Source: Opitutaceae bacterium (lineage in GTDB: Bacteria; Verrucomicrobiota; Verrucomicrobiia; Opitutales; Opitutaceae). Taken from it: a stretch of DNA of 61,152 nt. Position numbers and translations under genes: made by a program. The notes below the pieces were generated by a model. The model was given only the letters and a program-made list of their open reading frames with translations, ran no database searches and was not told the DNA's origin. How positions within the stretch are numbered: the stretch's first letter is position 1; each line of letters starts with the position of its first letter. Location of the stretch: contig JAHCAZ010000024.1 of NCBI GenBank assembly GCA_019634615.1, positions 1-61,152 on the forward strand. Direction: 5' to 3'. This document shows positions 26,089 through 35,159 of the stretch, in pieces.

Positions 26089-27237
26089 CTACTGCAGGAT
26101 CCGCCCGACGGGCTGCCGCAGCGCGGCGGCGATGGGCACCACGCTCAGCGCCCCGCCGAGCAGCAGCCACCGCGCCGCGGGCCACACCGTTCCCCAAGCG
26201 TAGGGGTCGATCAGCGTCCGGTCCAGGAGCGCGGGCTCGAATCCGGCGGCGCCGAAGAGCGGTGCGTGCACCCAGGCCAGCCCGGTGCGCGCCAGCAGCA
26301 CCGCCGCGGCGGCGACCAGCAGCGCCTCGCCCGCGTACCGCAGCAGCAGCAGCCCGGCCGGCGCGCCGAAACTGCGCAGGAGGGCGACGATGTAGCGGTT
26401 CTGGCGGTACTCCAGCACCGCGATCGAGCCGAACACGATCGCGACCACAAGCCCGGCGGCGAGCGCGGCGCCGGTTTGGGCCCGCGTCTGCAGGGACCGC
26501 AAGTCATCCAGTTCATCCAGGAGAGCCTCCGGGGTCTGGAGCTGCGCCGTCGGCCGGTCCTCGAGCACGAGGAGGGCGCGCAGCGCGGCGGCCAGGCGCC
26601 GCAGGGCGGCCGGGTCGGAATCGCGGGCGAGGGCGAGCGTCGTCTCGTAGTAGCCGGCCTGCAGCCAATCGCCGGCCATCTCGACCGGCACCAGCGCCAC
26701 CGCCCGGTCGGCGGCGAATCGGGCCAGCCAGCCCGGCGGCGCCAGCGTGAGCGCGGGATAGTCGGCGCCGGCGATGTGCAGCGAGACCGGCAGCCCGGCC
26801 GGCAACGTGGGCGCAAGCAGATGAACGGAGTGACCGCGGCCGCCGGCGAGCAGCGGGGCCAGGGCGGGAAGGCTTTCGGGCCCGTAAACCAGCACGACGG
26901 CCTCGCCGCCGAACTCGTCCTGGGCGACCCAGGGCACCTGCCTCAGGGCGATCAGGTCGGCGCGCTCGCCCAGCGGCGCCAGCAGGGCCCCCAGGGGCGG
27001 CCGGCGGCCGGGCTCGCCGGTGACGGCCTCGGTCAGGTAAAGGCTCTGCGCCCCCAGGCGGAGGATGCGCGCCTCGAGCGATCGCTCGCCCAGTTGGAAG
27101 GCGGCCTGCGCCAGCAGGAGCAAGGCGCCCAGCAGCACCGCGACCAGGAGCCGGGCCAGGACGGCGCCGGGCGTCTCAAGCCAGCGCGACCAGATGTCTT
27201 TCCACAGGTAGAAAGCGGTTAAAGTCCAGGCTTTCAT
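26089..27237 (-). CDS. ABC transporter permease, FtsX/MacB-like
   Basis: A 382-residue inner-membrane protein with one N-terminal membrane segment (LARLLVAVLLGALLLLAQAAF), a periplasmic domain of about 220 residues and three C-terminal membrane segments (AALAAGLVVAIVFGSIAVL, ALLVAAAAVLL, WLLLGGALSVVPIAAAL). This topology and the final LRQPVGRILQ-type tail match FtsX/MacB-class permeases, which drive export or envelope remodelling by mechanotransmission. It overlaps the ATPase gene by 62 bases. The periplasmic domain is shorter than that of typical MacB and its partner is unknown. Confidence 0.8.
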   Translation of the reverse strand: MKAWTLTAFYLWKDIWSRWLETPGAVLARLLVAVLLGALLLLAQAAFQLGERSLEARILRLGAQSLYLTEAVTGEPGRRPPLGALLAPLGERADLIALRQVPWVAQDEFGGEAVVLVYGPESLPALAPLLAGGRGHSVHLLAPTLPAGLPVSLHIAGADYPALTLAPPGWLARFAADRAVALVPVEMAGDWLQAGYYETTLALARDSDPAALRRLAAALRALLVLEDRPTAQLQTPEALLDELDDLRSLQTRAQTGAALAAGLVVAIVFGSIAVLEYRQNRYIVALLRSFGAPAGLLLLRYAGEALLVAAAAVLLARTGLAWVHAPLFGAAGFEPALLDRTLIDPYAWGTVWPAARWLLLGGALSVVPIAAALRQPVGRILQ

Positions 27238-27853
27238 GCGGGAGGGCCGCGAGGCGTTGGTCGTGCGTGGCCACGAGGCACACGCAGCCGGCGGGCAGGT
27301 GCTCGCCGAGGAGTTTCATGATGACGCGGCAGTTGAGGTCATCGAGGCCGGAGGTCGGCTCGTCGAGGAGGAACACCGTGGGCTCCTTGATCAGCGCCCG
27401 CGCGATCGCCGCGCGCTGCTGCTGGCCGCCAGAGAGCGTGCCCGGTCGGCGCTCGGCGTAGGCCTCGAGTCCCAGGAGCCCGAGGTACTTGCGGGTGCGC
27501 GCCGCGACGGTGCGCGCCGGCAGGCCGGCCAGGGCGCCGACGAGCTCGAGGTTGCGCCGCACCGTCGCGAGCGGGAGGAGGTTGAGCTGCTGGAAGACGA
27601 AACCCAGGGCCGTGCGCTGGTAGTTCCCGTCGGTCGGGCTCAGGCGACCGGGCAGCTCGATCGTGCCCGCGGCCGGACGGAGGTAACCCGCGATGAGCTT
27701 GAGCAGGGTGCTCTTGCCGCAGCCGGAGAAGCCCTGCACGAGCGTGAGCCCGGGCGAGAAGGTCGCGGTGAACTGCGCCAGCACCGGCGCCCCGCCGTAG
27801 CCGAAGGACAGGCCGCGGCAGATCACCTGGTCGTTCTCGTAGGCCGGGCTCAT
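27176..27853 (-). CDS. ABC transporter ATP-binding protein
   Basis: A 225-residue nucleotide-binding subunit with Walker A GFSGCGKST, Q-loop FVFQQLNLLPLATV, signature TLSGGQQQRAAIARAL, Walker B VFLLDEPTSGLD and switch His in VATHDQR. The sequence is of the LolD/MacB/FtsE class, fitting the FtsX-like permease that follows. ATG 27853 was chosen because the part of the open frame upstream of it overlaps the adaptor gene. It overlaps the adaptor gene by four bases and the permease by 62. It powers the tripartite system encoded here. Confidence 0.9.
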   Translation of the reverse strand: MSPAYENDQVICRGLSFGYGGAPVLAQFTATFSPGLTLVQGFSGCGKSTLLKLIAGYLRPAAGTIELPGRLSPTDGNYQRTALGFVFQQLNLLPLATVRRNLELVGALAGLPARTVAARTRKYLGLLGLEAYAERRPGTLSGGQQQRAAIARALIKEPTVFLLDEPTSGLDDLNCRVIMKLLGEHLPAGCVCLVATHDQRLAALPHESLDFNRFLPVERHLVALA

Positions 27854-28974
27854 GGCGCCGCGATCGCGAGATGGGTGTCGCCGACGGCCAGGACCTCCGC
27901 ACCGGGCAGCAGCCGCGCCAGGCCCGCCGGCCAACCGGCATCGCGGAACCCGGCCGGGTCGGCCAGCACGAGGTCGAGCTTGGGGACGAGATGCGCGGGG
28001 CGCGGGAGGACATATACCAGCTGGGCTGGTGCCTGGCCGCCGACGAGGGCGCGCGCCGCGGCGTTGTCGGCGCCGGCGAGCGCGAAGTGATAGACGAGCT
28101 CCTCCCGGCCGTTGATGTCGGCCACGAGGCGCCGCGCGAAGGCTGCCGGCAGCGGTGGCGCGAAGCTGCCGGTGGCCAGGCGCAGGGCCAGGCGCGACGG
28201 ATCGGCGAGGCGCCACTCCGGGCGGCGCACCGCGACCCGGGCCGTCAACCGCGAGAGGTCCTGCAACCACGCCAGGTCCTGCCCGGCCTCGACGCGAAGG
28301 GGCTGGTCGGCGGGGGGCGCGGGCGGGATGAGGGTGATCTCGCCGGCGAACGGCATCGCCAGGCGGCTCTCGGCCTCGCGCCGCGCGAGCTCGAGCTCCT
28401 GCTGGCGCAGCTTGAGGGCGAGCGCCCGGGTCTCGAGGTCCGCCTGCCGCGGCGTGCCGGCAAAGGCGAGCACCTCGCGCAGGAGGGCCACCTGGCGGTC
28501 GACCAGCGCCGCGGCGGCGCGCACGTCGACGCCGCCCGGCGCCTGCTCGGCCCCGTCGAGGTACAGCGCGGCGAACCCGGGCTCGCGCTCGATGCGCTCG
28601 AGAAACGATGCCTGCCGCGTGAGTTCCTCGAGCTTGTCGGCCAGCTCGGCGCGCGTGCGGGCCTGGTCGTAGAGGAGATTCGGGGTCTCCTTCTCGCGGA
28701 TCAGGTCGCGGGCGAGCTCGAACGCCGCCCGCTCGAGCTCGATTCGCGTGGGATCATATTCCGCCCAGACGGTGTCCTTGGCCAGGACGGTGCCCGGTGG
28801 CGGAAGCCGGAGGTGGAGCAGGCCGCCCTGCGGGGCCTTGAGCTTCTGCACGCGGTCGGGCTGGACCTCGGCGACGACGGCGCCGAGCACGATCTCGCGG
28901 GCGACGGGGTAGCGCCCGAGATCGAGGGCCCAGGCGGCGGTCGCGAGCAAGAGGAAGCCGAGGAGGTGTTTCAT
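27850..28974 (-). CDS. Periplasmic adaptor (membrane-fusion-like) protein
   Basis: A 374-residue exported protein with a signal peptide (KHLLGFLLLATAAWA). Coiled-coil-prone helices occupy about residues 75-200 (AFELARDLIREKETP, ALKLRQQELELARREAESRL). They are flanked by short beta/lipoyl-like halves (LKAPQGGLLHLRLPPPGTVLAKDTVW and MPFAGEITLIPPAPP). This hairpin-between-lipoyl-halves plan and the position between a TolC-like gene and an ABC ATPase mark it as the adaptor of a tripartite exporter, although overall similarity to HlyD/MacA looks weak. It overlaps both neighbours by four bases, so all are translated together. Confidence 0.7.
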   Translation of the reverse strand: MKHLLGFLLLATAAWALDLGRYPVAREIVLGAVVAEVQPDRVQKLKAPQGGLLHLRLPPPGTVLAKDTVWAEYDPTRIELERAAFELARDLIREKETPNLLYDQARTRAELADKLEELTRQASFLERIEREPGFAALYLDGAEQAPGGVDVRAAAALVDRQVALLREVLAFAGTPRQADLETRALALKLRQQELELARREAESRLAMPFAGEITLIPPAPPADQPLRVEAGQDLAWLQDLSRLTARVAVRRPEWRLADPSRLALRLATGSFAPPLPAAFARRLVADINGREELVYHFALAGADNAAARALVGGQAPAQLVYVLPRPAHLVPKLDLVLADPAGFRDAGWPAGLARLLPGAEVLAVGDTHLAIAAP

Positions 28975-30389
28975 GGCCGTGAAGTCTGCGCGAGGAGGCT
29001 GGGCGGGGCCCCGGCTCGCCCGTTATCCCACCGCGCCTCGTCGAGCAGCCAGAACAGCGCCTCGAGCTGGGCGCGCTCGAGCAGCAGGCTGGTGCGCTGC
29101 TGGTCGAGCGCGAGGAGACGCTCGAGGTTGTCGCGCGCGCGGGCCGGGGTGGTGGTGGCCGGGAGCCCGCGCAGCGTGCCGAGGCGGGCCTCGGTGAGCT
29201 GCAGCTCGCGGCCGTTGCGGACCAGGGCGGCCAGCGCCTGCTGCAGGCGCTGGATGGTCTGGGCGTTCTGCTCGCGGAGGCGCGCCTCGAGGAGGGCGAA
29301 GTCGCGCTTGGCCTCGCGCAACTGCTGGGCGATGGTGCCGCGGAGATCGAGGTTCACCGCGCCGGTCAGGGTGACGAAGACCTGGTCCGCCGAGAACTCC
29401 GAGCGTCGCCCGCCCGACACCTGAAGGAGGGGCGGACCGCTGAGGTTGAGGCTGAGATCGGGCCAGTATTGGAGCTTCACGCCGCGCACCCGCAGGCGGG
29501 CGGCCTCGAGATCGGCGGCCTGCAGGCGGCGCAGGAGCCGGCCGTAGGCGGCGGGCTCGGTGAGCGCGGGCGGCTCCCGGTCGTAGCCGAGGTCGGGCAC
29601 GCTGCTCGCGTCGAGCCGCCAAAGCCGGGTGGCGTCACCCAGCAGGCTGGCCGAGGCGGTCTGCAGGCTGTCGGCCTCGCGCCGCAGGGCCCAGAGGACG
29701 GCTTCGCGCTCGAGCCCGGGCGGGTTGGTCTCGAGACGCTGGGCCAGCGAGCCGATCGCCGGCCAGCGGGCGGCGAGGTCGAGGTTGCGGCGCCGCTGGG
29801 CCAGAAGGGCGTCGCGCAGGAAGAGCTCGCGGAGCTGGATGATCAACTCGCGCCGCTTGAGCTCATGCGCCCACTCGGCGCGGATCAGCTCGAGCTCGGC
29901 CCCGTAGCGGCGCACGCGCCACTGCACGAGGCCCGGGACATTGACGAAGGCGTAGAACGAGAGGGCCGCGTCTTCGCCCGAGAAATCGCCGAGGCGCGTC
30001 ACGGCCTGCATGGCGTTGGCGGTGAGGGCGGCGCCGGGCAGGAGGTCGCGGCTGACCTGGACGACGCGCTCGCGGGCGGCGGTGACGGCGTCGCGGCTGC
30101 GCCGCAGGTCGAGATTCTGCGCTTCCAAGCGGGCAACCGCGTCGGGCCAGGCGATGGCGGTTTCCGGTAATGCCCGCTGCCAATCGGCAGAAAAAGTCTC
30201 GGCCAGTTTCGCCTCTCCGGCTTGGAGCGCCGGTGCGGGCGAGCGGCAGCCGGTGAGGATGAGGGCGCTCGCGAGGACCGCGCCAGCCAGCAGCGCCTGC
30301 GACGGGCGCAGCGCCGGCCGGCAAAGCGACAGACCCCCGGCGCAGCTGGCACCGGGGGCCTGTCGGGTGGGTTTGCAGTCAGCGGTCAA
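28971..30389 (-). CDS. TolC-like outer membrane efflux lipoprotein
   Basis: A 472-residue outer membrane factor. The N-terminus has a lipobox (ALILTGC, Cys48), so it is probably lipid-anchored like NodT-class factors. The body has the long amphipathic helices and internal duplication of TolC (AVTAARERVVQVSRDLLPGA near residue 95; AKRDFALLEARLREQNAQTIQRLQQALAALV near 370). The start appears to be a TTG at 30389 that overlaps the stop of the upstream lipoprotein gene (TTGA), and no ATG exists before the lipobox. It would form the outer duct for the adaptor and ABC pair encoded downstream. The cargo may be the upstream lipoprotein or a small molecule. Confidence 0.8.
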   Translation of the reverse strand: MTADCKPTRQAPGASCAGGLSLCRPALRPSQALLAGAVLASALILTGCRSPAPALQAGEAKLAETFSADWQRALPETAIAWPDAVARLEAQNLDLRRSRDAVTAARERVVQVSRDLLPGAALTANAMQAVTRLGDFSGEDAALSFYAFVNVPGLVQWRVRRYGAELELIRAEWAHELKRRELIIQLRELFLRDALLAQRRRNLDLAARWPAIGSLAQRLETNPPGLEREAVLWALRREADSLQTASASLLGDATRLWRLDASSVPDLGYDREPPALTEPAAYGRLLRRLQAADLEAARLRVRGVKLQYWPDLSLNLSGPPLLQVSGGRRSEFSADQVFVTLTGAVNLDLRGTIAQQLREAKRDFALLEARLREQNAQTIQRLQQALAALVRNGRELQLTEARLGTLRGLPATTTPARARDNLERLLALDQQRTSLLLERAQLEALFWLLDEARWDNGRAGAPPSLLAQTSRP

Positions 30390-31636
30390 TTCAGGGTGTA
30401 GTCCACCATCGTCACGACCGGCGGAAGCGTGCCCGACGTGCGGATGAACTGGAGGGCGACGCTCGTCGGTGCGCCCGTGGTGAGATTCTTGTACACGATC
30501 ACCGTGTTGGAATTGCCCGGGCTGAGCACCTGGTTGTAGGTCAGCGCGGTGCCGCCGTCGGCGGAGTACGGCACCGTGAGACCGCTGAAGGTGATGGCGC
30601 CCGCGCTGTTGATCGTGAAGGTCACCTGCTGCCCGGAGTTGTAGTTGGGCACGTCGGCCGGCACGGTGCTGGTCGGCGCCACGATCTTCGTGCCCACCGA
30701 GCGGGTGAACGTCGTGCCGGCGGCCAGGGCCCCGGCGGGGAGGGAGCTGCCGCCCGAGGACGAGCCGCCGGACGAGGACCCGCCCGAGGATGAACCCGCG
30801 GAGGCCGGCGTGAACTGGCCCTTGAAGGCGCCGCCGGTGACGATGTTGATCTCGTAGATCGCGCCGTCCTTGAGCACGACCTCGTAGGTGACGCTGGCGG
30901 CGGAGTCGACGAACGTGTTCAGCGAGTAAGGCGCGGTGAGGGTGTTGTCGACCTTGGGGTTCGTGAGGGTCTTGCCGCTGAACTGGAGCGTGTTCTTCGT
31001 CGCATCGCCCGCGTCGCGGTTGAAGGTGAAGTTCACCCGCTGGCCATCGGTATAGGGGCCGCCGGAGACGGACGCCGCATAGATATACTCCGCGCCCTGG
31101 GCCGGCGCCGGGGTGCCGCCACTGGGCGAGGAGCCGGCGGAGGACGAGCCGCCGGACGTCGATCCACCCGAGGCGGCGGCGGTGCCGGCCGCCAGCGTGC
31201 CGCTCGTGATCTGCGACGTGTAGTTCTGGCCGCTGGCCGTGGCGGTGAACGACGTGATCTTGCCGTTCTGGTGCTTGAATCCGCTCAGCGTGAACGTGAT
31301 CGAGCGGTCGATCGTCGGCATCGTCAGCGTGAGCGTGCCGGAAAGCAGGTCGGCCGAGGGCGTGTAGGTGTAGGTGCCGCCGACGGGGACGGAGGCGCCC
31401 GGGAGGATGGTGCTGGCGACGACGTTGTAGTAGGTGATCGTGCCGCCGGCGAAGAAGGCGATCGTCGGATTGATCTCGATCGTCGTGCCGACAAAGGCCG
31501 AGGCATCACTCGGGCCGGTCGGTGGCGCGCTCGCCGCCGCGGGCGAGTCGCTGTCGCCACCGCAACCGGCCAGGGCCAATGCGACTAGGGCGAAAATGAC
31601 GGATAGGCGTAAGGGAGAAACCTTAGGTGTGAGCAT
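30386..31636 (-). CDS. Lipoprotein with three beta-domains joined by Ser/Gly linkers
   Basis: A 416-residue protein with a lipoprotein signal (LSVIFALVALALAGC). The mature part has three beta-rich domains separated by flexible linkers: a GGSTSGGSSSAGSS-type linker near residue 165 and a GSSSGGSSSGGSS-type linker near 290. The second and third domains look related (YTDGQRVNFTFN...LQFSGKTL versus YNSGQQVTFTIN...ITFSGLTV). No enzyme motif was found. It is the first gene of the exporter operon and overlaps the TolC-like gene. It may be a surface-exposed or substrate protein of that system; its family was not recognised. The ATG at 31636 is favoured over an in-frame start at 31681. Confidence 0.65.
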   Translation of the reverse strand: MLTPKVSPLRLSVIFALVALALAGCGGDSDSPAAASAPPTGPSDASAFVGTTIEINPTIAFFAGGTITYYNVVASTILPGASVPVGGTYTYTPSADLLSGTLTLTMPTIDRSITFTLSGFKHQNGKITSFTATASGQNYTSQITSGTLAAGTAAASGGSTSGGSSSAGSSPSGGTPAPAQGAEYIYAASVSGGPYTDGQRVNFTFNRDAGDATKNTLQFSGKTLTNPKVDNTLTAPYSLNTFVDSAASVTYEVVLKDGAIYEINIVTGGAFKGQFTPASAGSSSGGSSSGGSSSGGSSLPAGALAAGTTFTRSVGTKIVAPTSTVPADVPNYNSGQQVTFTINSAGAITFSGLTVPYSADGGTALTYNQVLSPGNSNTVIVYKNLTTGAPTSVALQFIRTSGTLPPVVTMVDYTLN

Positions 31637-31772
31637 GTCGCCGCCACCATACTGCACTCGCTTTGCACCCTGAATACGCATGCTTACGTATGCGGGGCCA
31701 CCTGGAGGCGTAACGCACCCCGCAGGCCAGCGCGCTTGCGCGCGCCCAAGCCGCGTCCGCGAGCGGGCCGGC

Positions 31773-32234
31773 CTACTTCTTCTTGTACACCGTGGCGGGG
31801 TCGAAGACGCGGCGGGAGGTGAACTCGAGTTTCAGCGACGCCGCGTCGTCGGCCTTCGCCCCGGGCGCGAGACGACGGTAGAAGCAGGATTTGTAGCCAT
31901 TGTGGCAGGCGGCGCCGCCGACGTTTTCGACCCGGAGCTGGATGACGTCCTGGTCGCAGTCGGTCAGAATCTCTTTCACGAGCTGGGCGTTGCCGGACTC
32001 CTCGCCCTTGACCCAGAGTTTCTTGCGCGAACGGCTCCAGTAGGTGGCCTTGCCGGTGCGCAGCGTGTGCGCGAGCGACTCGGCGTTCATGAAGGCGAAC
32101 ATGAGCACCTCGTTCGTCTCGTGGTCGCAGGTGATGCAGGGGATGAGGCCGTCGGCGTCGAACTTGGGCTGGAGCAGCGCGCCGAGCTCGATCTCGGCGG
32201 TGGTGGTGCGGGCGGGGAAGACGTAGGTGCTCAT
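31773..32234 (-). CDS. hisI: Phosphoribosyl-AMP cyclohydrolase
   Basis: This 153-residue cytoplasmic enzyme opens the purine ring of PR-AMP in the third step of histidine synthesis. It carries the family motifs [40 protein letters not shown] and [11 protein letters not shown], whose cysteines and aspartates bind zinc and magnesium. There is no fused HisE pyrophosphatase domain. The frame remains open upstream to 32564 over the next gene, but ATG 32234 gives [12 protein letters not shown] and fits the family. No other his genes are in the window. A family B REPIN-like element lies just upstream. Confidence 0.93.
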   Translation of the reverse strand: MSTYVFPARTTTAEIELGALLQPKFDADGLIPCITCDHETNEVLMFAFMNAESLAHTLRTGKATYWSRSRKKLWVKGEESGNAQLVKEILTDCDQDVIQLRVENVGGAACHNGYKSCFYRRLAPGAKADDAASLKLEFTSRRVFDPATVYKKK

Positions 32235-32267
32235 GGTTTTTAAAAAATGTGGTCGGGTGGCTCGGGA

Positions 32268-32345
32268 GTAGGGGCGCAGCTGGCCTGCGCCCTTGGGCGT
32301 CATCCGCGCATGGAGCGCGCGGGCGCACGCTAGGTGCGCCCCTAC
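32268..32345. repeat. REPIN-like inverted repeat, family B copy 2
   Basis: A 78-bp relative of the element at 20458-20537: GTAG left end, CTAC right end, a hairpin in each arm (GGGCGCA-n-TGCGCCC left, GGGCGCAC-n5-GTGCGCCC right) and the shared middle GGGCGTCATCCGCG. The right-end CTAC contains, on the minus strand, the TAG stop codon of the DUF971 gene, so the element forms the very end of that gene. It lies between that gene and hisI, both on the minus strand. Confidence 0.8.
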
Positions 32346-32644
32346 ATCTTGGCGGCTAGGTTTTTGAGATAGTCGTAAGCGTACAGCCCGGTGCGGTGGC
32401 CGTCGCTGAAATCGAAGCGGATGGCGTAGTTGCCGATGCGCTCCCAGCCGGTGACCTGCACGCCGGTGAAGTCGCGACCGCCGCCCCCGCCGTACTGGGT
32501 GCCGAAGATGTCGCGCTCGCCGGCCGTCTCGGCGCTGGGCGAGGCGGCGCGGAGCTTGTCGCACGGGTAATAACTCTCGCTGCCGTCGTCCCAGACGATG
32601 GCGACCTCGTTTCCGATGAGCTGGATGTTGACCGGCGCGTTCAT
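32342..32644 (-). CDS. DUF971 domain protein
   Basis: This 100-residue protein belongs to the DUF971 family (a fold also found at the N-terminus of gamma-butyrobetaine hydroxylases), seen in [57 protein letters not shown]. Stand-alone members are small proteins of uncertain role, sometimes linked to iron-sulfur cluster handling. Its TAG stop codon lies inside the right end of a REPIN-like element, so the last residue or two may reflect that insertion. It is upstream of hisI in the same direction. Confidence 0.85.
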   Translation of the reverse strand: MNAPVNIQLIGNEVAIVWDDGSESYYPCDKLRAASPSAETAGERDIFGTQYGGGGGRDFTGVQVTGWERIGNYAIRFDFSDGHRTGLYAYDYLKNLAAKM

Positions 32645-32705
32645 GGCGGGCGGTCAGTTCAGCGGAAATTACCGGGGGATGAACAGAAAGAAATGCCCCG
32701 CCACC

Positions 32706-35159
32706 TCAGGACGGGGCGTAGGTGTAGTAGCCGTCGGCAACCGGCCGGTGCGATTCCCGCCACCAGCGACGGACGACCCAACCCTCGACCACGGCCTCTA
32801 CGCCCTCCGGGAGATGGGCATGGACCGCAAAGGTCACTGGCTGCTGCGCCCAGGCGGGGTTGAGGCGGACTTTCCAGATCATCCACGAGCAGCCGAAGGA
32901 CTGGGTGTTCCCGTGCTGGCGGCCGTCGGGCATCGGGATGAGCTGCACCTTCTGGTCGCCGATCTTGGCGAGGACCTGGATGATCTGGACGAGCGTGGGC
33001 GCGTATTTCCACTCGGCGCCGCCTTGGCGGAGCCGGATCGTCAGCGCGAGGATCGGCTGGTCGCCCGCGAGATCGGGCAGGGTCGTGGCCCAGGTGCGCG
33101 TCTGGCGCACGAGGCCCTTTTGTTCGAACACGGCGGCGTCGACAAACCGCACGTCCAGGCGCGGATCGGCGGGTGCCGGCTGCAGGGGCAGGGCGACGCC
33201 CAGCTTCGCGGCCTGTGCGGCCGTCAGCGTGCGGCGCGGCCACCGGGCGCCTATGCGCCGATCCGACGTGACCTCCAGCAGGAGCGTCTCGAAGGGGCGG
33301 AGCGCCACCGTGAGCGTGGCACCGATCCTCCACCCCGCCTTACCCGGAGCCGGCACCACCTGCCGCTCGGGAAAATGCGCGACCACCCGCACCGGCGTAC
33401 CCGCGGCCCCGTCGAACCCGAGCCCCGGCCCCAAGTCCAATGTCACGTATTGCGTGACAAAGTTGGCGTTGTGCAGGAACACGAGGCCGCGGGTGCCCTT
33501 GCCGTAGGCGTAGCCGTAGGGCTCGTTGCGGAAGGGGTCGCCGCCGACGAGGCGGCGGCGGGCGAAGAGGGCGGCGTGCTCGCGGGCGAACTGCGTGATC
33601 CAGGCGAGGAAATCCACGTCGCCGTCGTCGAGGTGCCGCAGGTTGCCCCAGAGGTTGGGGAAGAGCCGGCTGCCGCGGCCGAGGTCCATGACGAGGCTCT
33701 CGCGCCAGCGCTCGGGCCCCATGAAGTTGCCCCAGCGCGTGTCGGAGAGCCAGACGCCGAGGCTGTCCTTGAGGCGCGGCGGGATGGTGCGGGCGTGGTG
33801 GGCGTTCTGGTCCTGGGCGAGCGTGACCGAATCGCGGTAGTACAGGGTGGGGATGTTGCTGGTGCCGGAGCCCTCCATGAACAGCCCCGACTCAAAGATC
33901 GCGTCGCCGTGCAACGCCCAGAACGGCGAGCGCAGGCCCCAGTACCACATGATGAAGACATCGGGGGCGATGGCCCGGGCCCGGTTGGCGAGGTCGATCA
34001 GCCACGCGTGCATCGACTCGGTCGCGTATTTGCCCGGCAGATGGCCGTGGTCGGTGCGGTCGCACTGGTAGAAACCGCCGTCGAACTTCAGGAAGCGCAC
34101 GCCGTGGTGCTTCACGTGATGCAGGACCGCCTTGCGCAGGATCGCGCGGTAGCGTTCCTCGGCCATGCAGAAGGTCAGGCCATCGGCGCCGAGCGGGTAA
34201 CCCTCGCGGTAGAGCTGCGTCGGCGGTTTGCCGTCGGCGAAGGCCGCGGGGTGATCCCAGCAGGATTGCAGTCCCCAGCTCGTGGCGAACCACAGGCCGA
34301 ACTTGAGGCGCAGCGAACGCACCCGGCGGATGATGGCGTCGGGACCCTGCGGATAGGCCGTGGGCTTGAAACGCGTGAGGTCGGAGGCGGCGTCGACCCA
34401 GCCGGTATCGAGGGTGAAGTAATCGAGCTTCACGCCGCGCCGCTGCAGCGTCGCGAGGTGGTCGAGCACGTCGAGGGTCTGCTCGTCGTCGAGAGTGGGG
34501 CAGGCGCCCCACTGGTTGTTGATGCCGAAGGGCGTGTAGACCCCGAGGAAGGGCGGCCGTGGTCGGCTCTGCGCTTCGATGTATTCGAGGAAGTGCGCCG
34601 CCGCGCCGCCGGCCGGCGCGATGCTGAAGAGCGCCACGTGGCTGCGGAACTTGGCGCCGGGCGCGAGGCGCTTGCCCGGATGATGCGCGAGGACGACTAG
34701 GCCGTCGGCGAGCAGGTTTTCGCCCGAGGGATGCTCGATGGCGGCGAAGGCCTCGTCGTGGAGGAACAGCGGCTGGCCCTGGCCGCCGCCGGTCGCGGCG
34801 GCGCCGGCGTAGCGTTCAAGTTCGACGTCGAGAAGCAGCAATTCGCGTCCCGTGGTGTTGGCGAACTCGACCCATTGGCGGCGGGTCGGGCCGTCGAGCT
34901 CGACGTGGACCGTGACTGCGAGGTCGGCGCTCGCACTGTGGATAACCGCAATGGCGTGCCGGGGACCGCGACGGCGCAGCGATTGGACCGTGAAATCGTC
35001 GACGCGCCGCAAGGGCTCCGCGATGCAGTCAGTCGCGGCGGAGAAGGCGAGGGTGGGGACGAGACCGACCGCGAAGGTGCGGCCGGTGAGTTTGCTTTCG
35101 AGGGTGGCCCCGGTGGCGTCGGTCCGCCACGCGAGGTGATCGTTGGCCAGCGTGAGCAT
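32706..35159 (-). CDS. Alpha-galactosidase-like glycoside hydrolase (GH36/GH-D clan)
   Basis: This 817-residue protein has an N-terminal beta-sandwich domain (residues 1 to ~245), a (beta/alpha)8 barrel (YFTLDTGWVD, LKFGLWFATSWGLQSCWD, VRFLKFDGGFYQCDR) and a C-terminal beta-domain. Asp in FLKFDGG is placed like the nucleophile of clan GH-D alpha-galactosidases; the later WLSDTRW stretch may bear the acid/base. No signal peptide is seen, so it may act inside the cell. It follows the DUF5060/DUF4038 gene with a one-base overlap, so the two act together, perhaps on a branched plant cell wall glycan. The sugar specificity is inferred only at clan level. Confidence 0.75.
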   Translation of the reverse strand: MLTLANDHLAWRTDATGATLESKLTGRTFAVGLVPTLAFSAATDCIAEPLRRVDDFTVQSLRRRGPRHAIAVIHSASADLAVTVHVELDGPTRRQWVEFANTTGRELLLLDVELERYAGAAATGGGQGQPLFLHDEAFAAIEHPSGENLLADGLVVLAHHPGKRLAPGAKFRSHVALFSIAPAGGAAAHFLEYIEAQSRPRPPFLGVYTPFGINNQWGACPTLDDEQTLDVLDHLATLQRRGVKLDYFTLDTGWVDAASDLTRFKPTAYPQGPDAIIRRVRSLRLKFGLWFATSWGLQSCWDHPAAFADGKPPTQLYREGYPLGADGLTFCMAEERYRAILRKAVLHHVKHHGVRFLKFDGGFYQCDRTDHGHLPGKYATESMHAWLIDLANRARAIAPDVFIMWYWGLRSPFWALHGDAIFESGLFMEGSGTSNIPTLYYRDSVTLAQDQNAHHARTIPPRLKDSLGVWLSDTRWGNFMGPERWRESLVMDLGRGSRLFPNLWGNLRHLDDGDVDFLAWITQFAREHAALFARRRLVGGDPFRNEPYGYAYGKGTRGLVFLHNANFVTQYVTLDLGPGLGFDGAAGTPVRVVAHFPERQVVPAPGKAGWRIGATLTVALRPFETLLLEVTSDRRIGARWPRRTLTAAQAAKLGVALPLQPAPADPRLDVRFVDAAVFEQKGLVRQTRTWATTLPDLAGDQPILALTIRLRQGGAEWKYAPTLVQIIQVLAKIGDQKVQLIPMPDGRQHGNTQSFGCSWMIWKVRLNPAWAQQPVTFAVHAHLPEGVEAVVEGWVVRRWWRESHRPVADGYYTYAPS

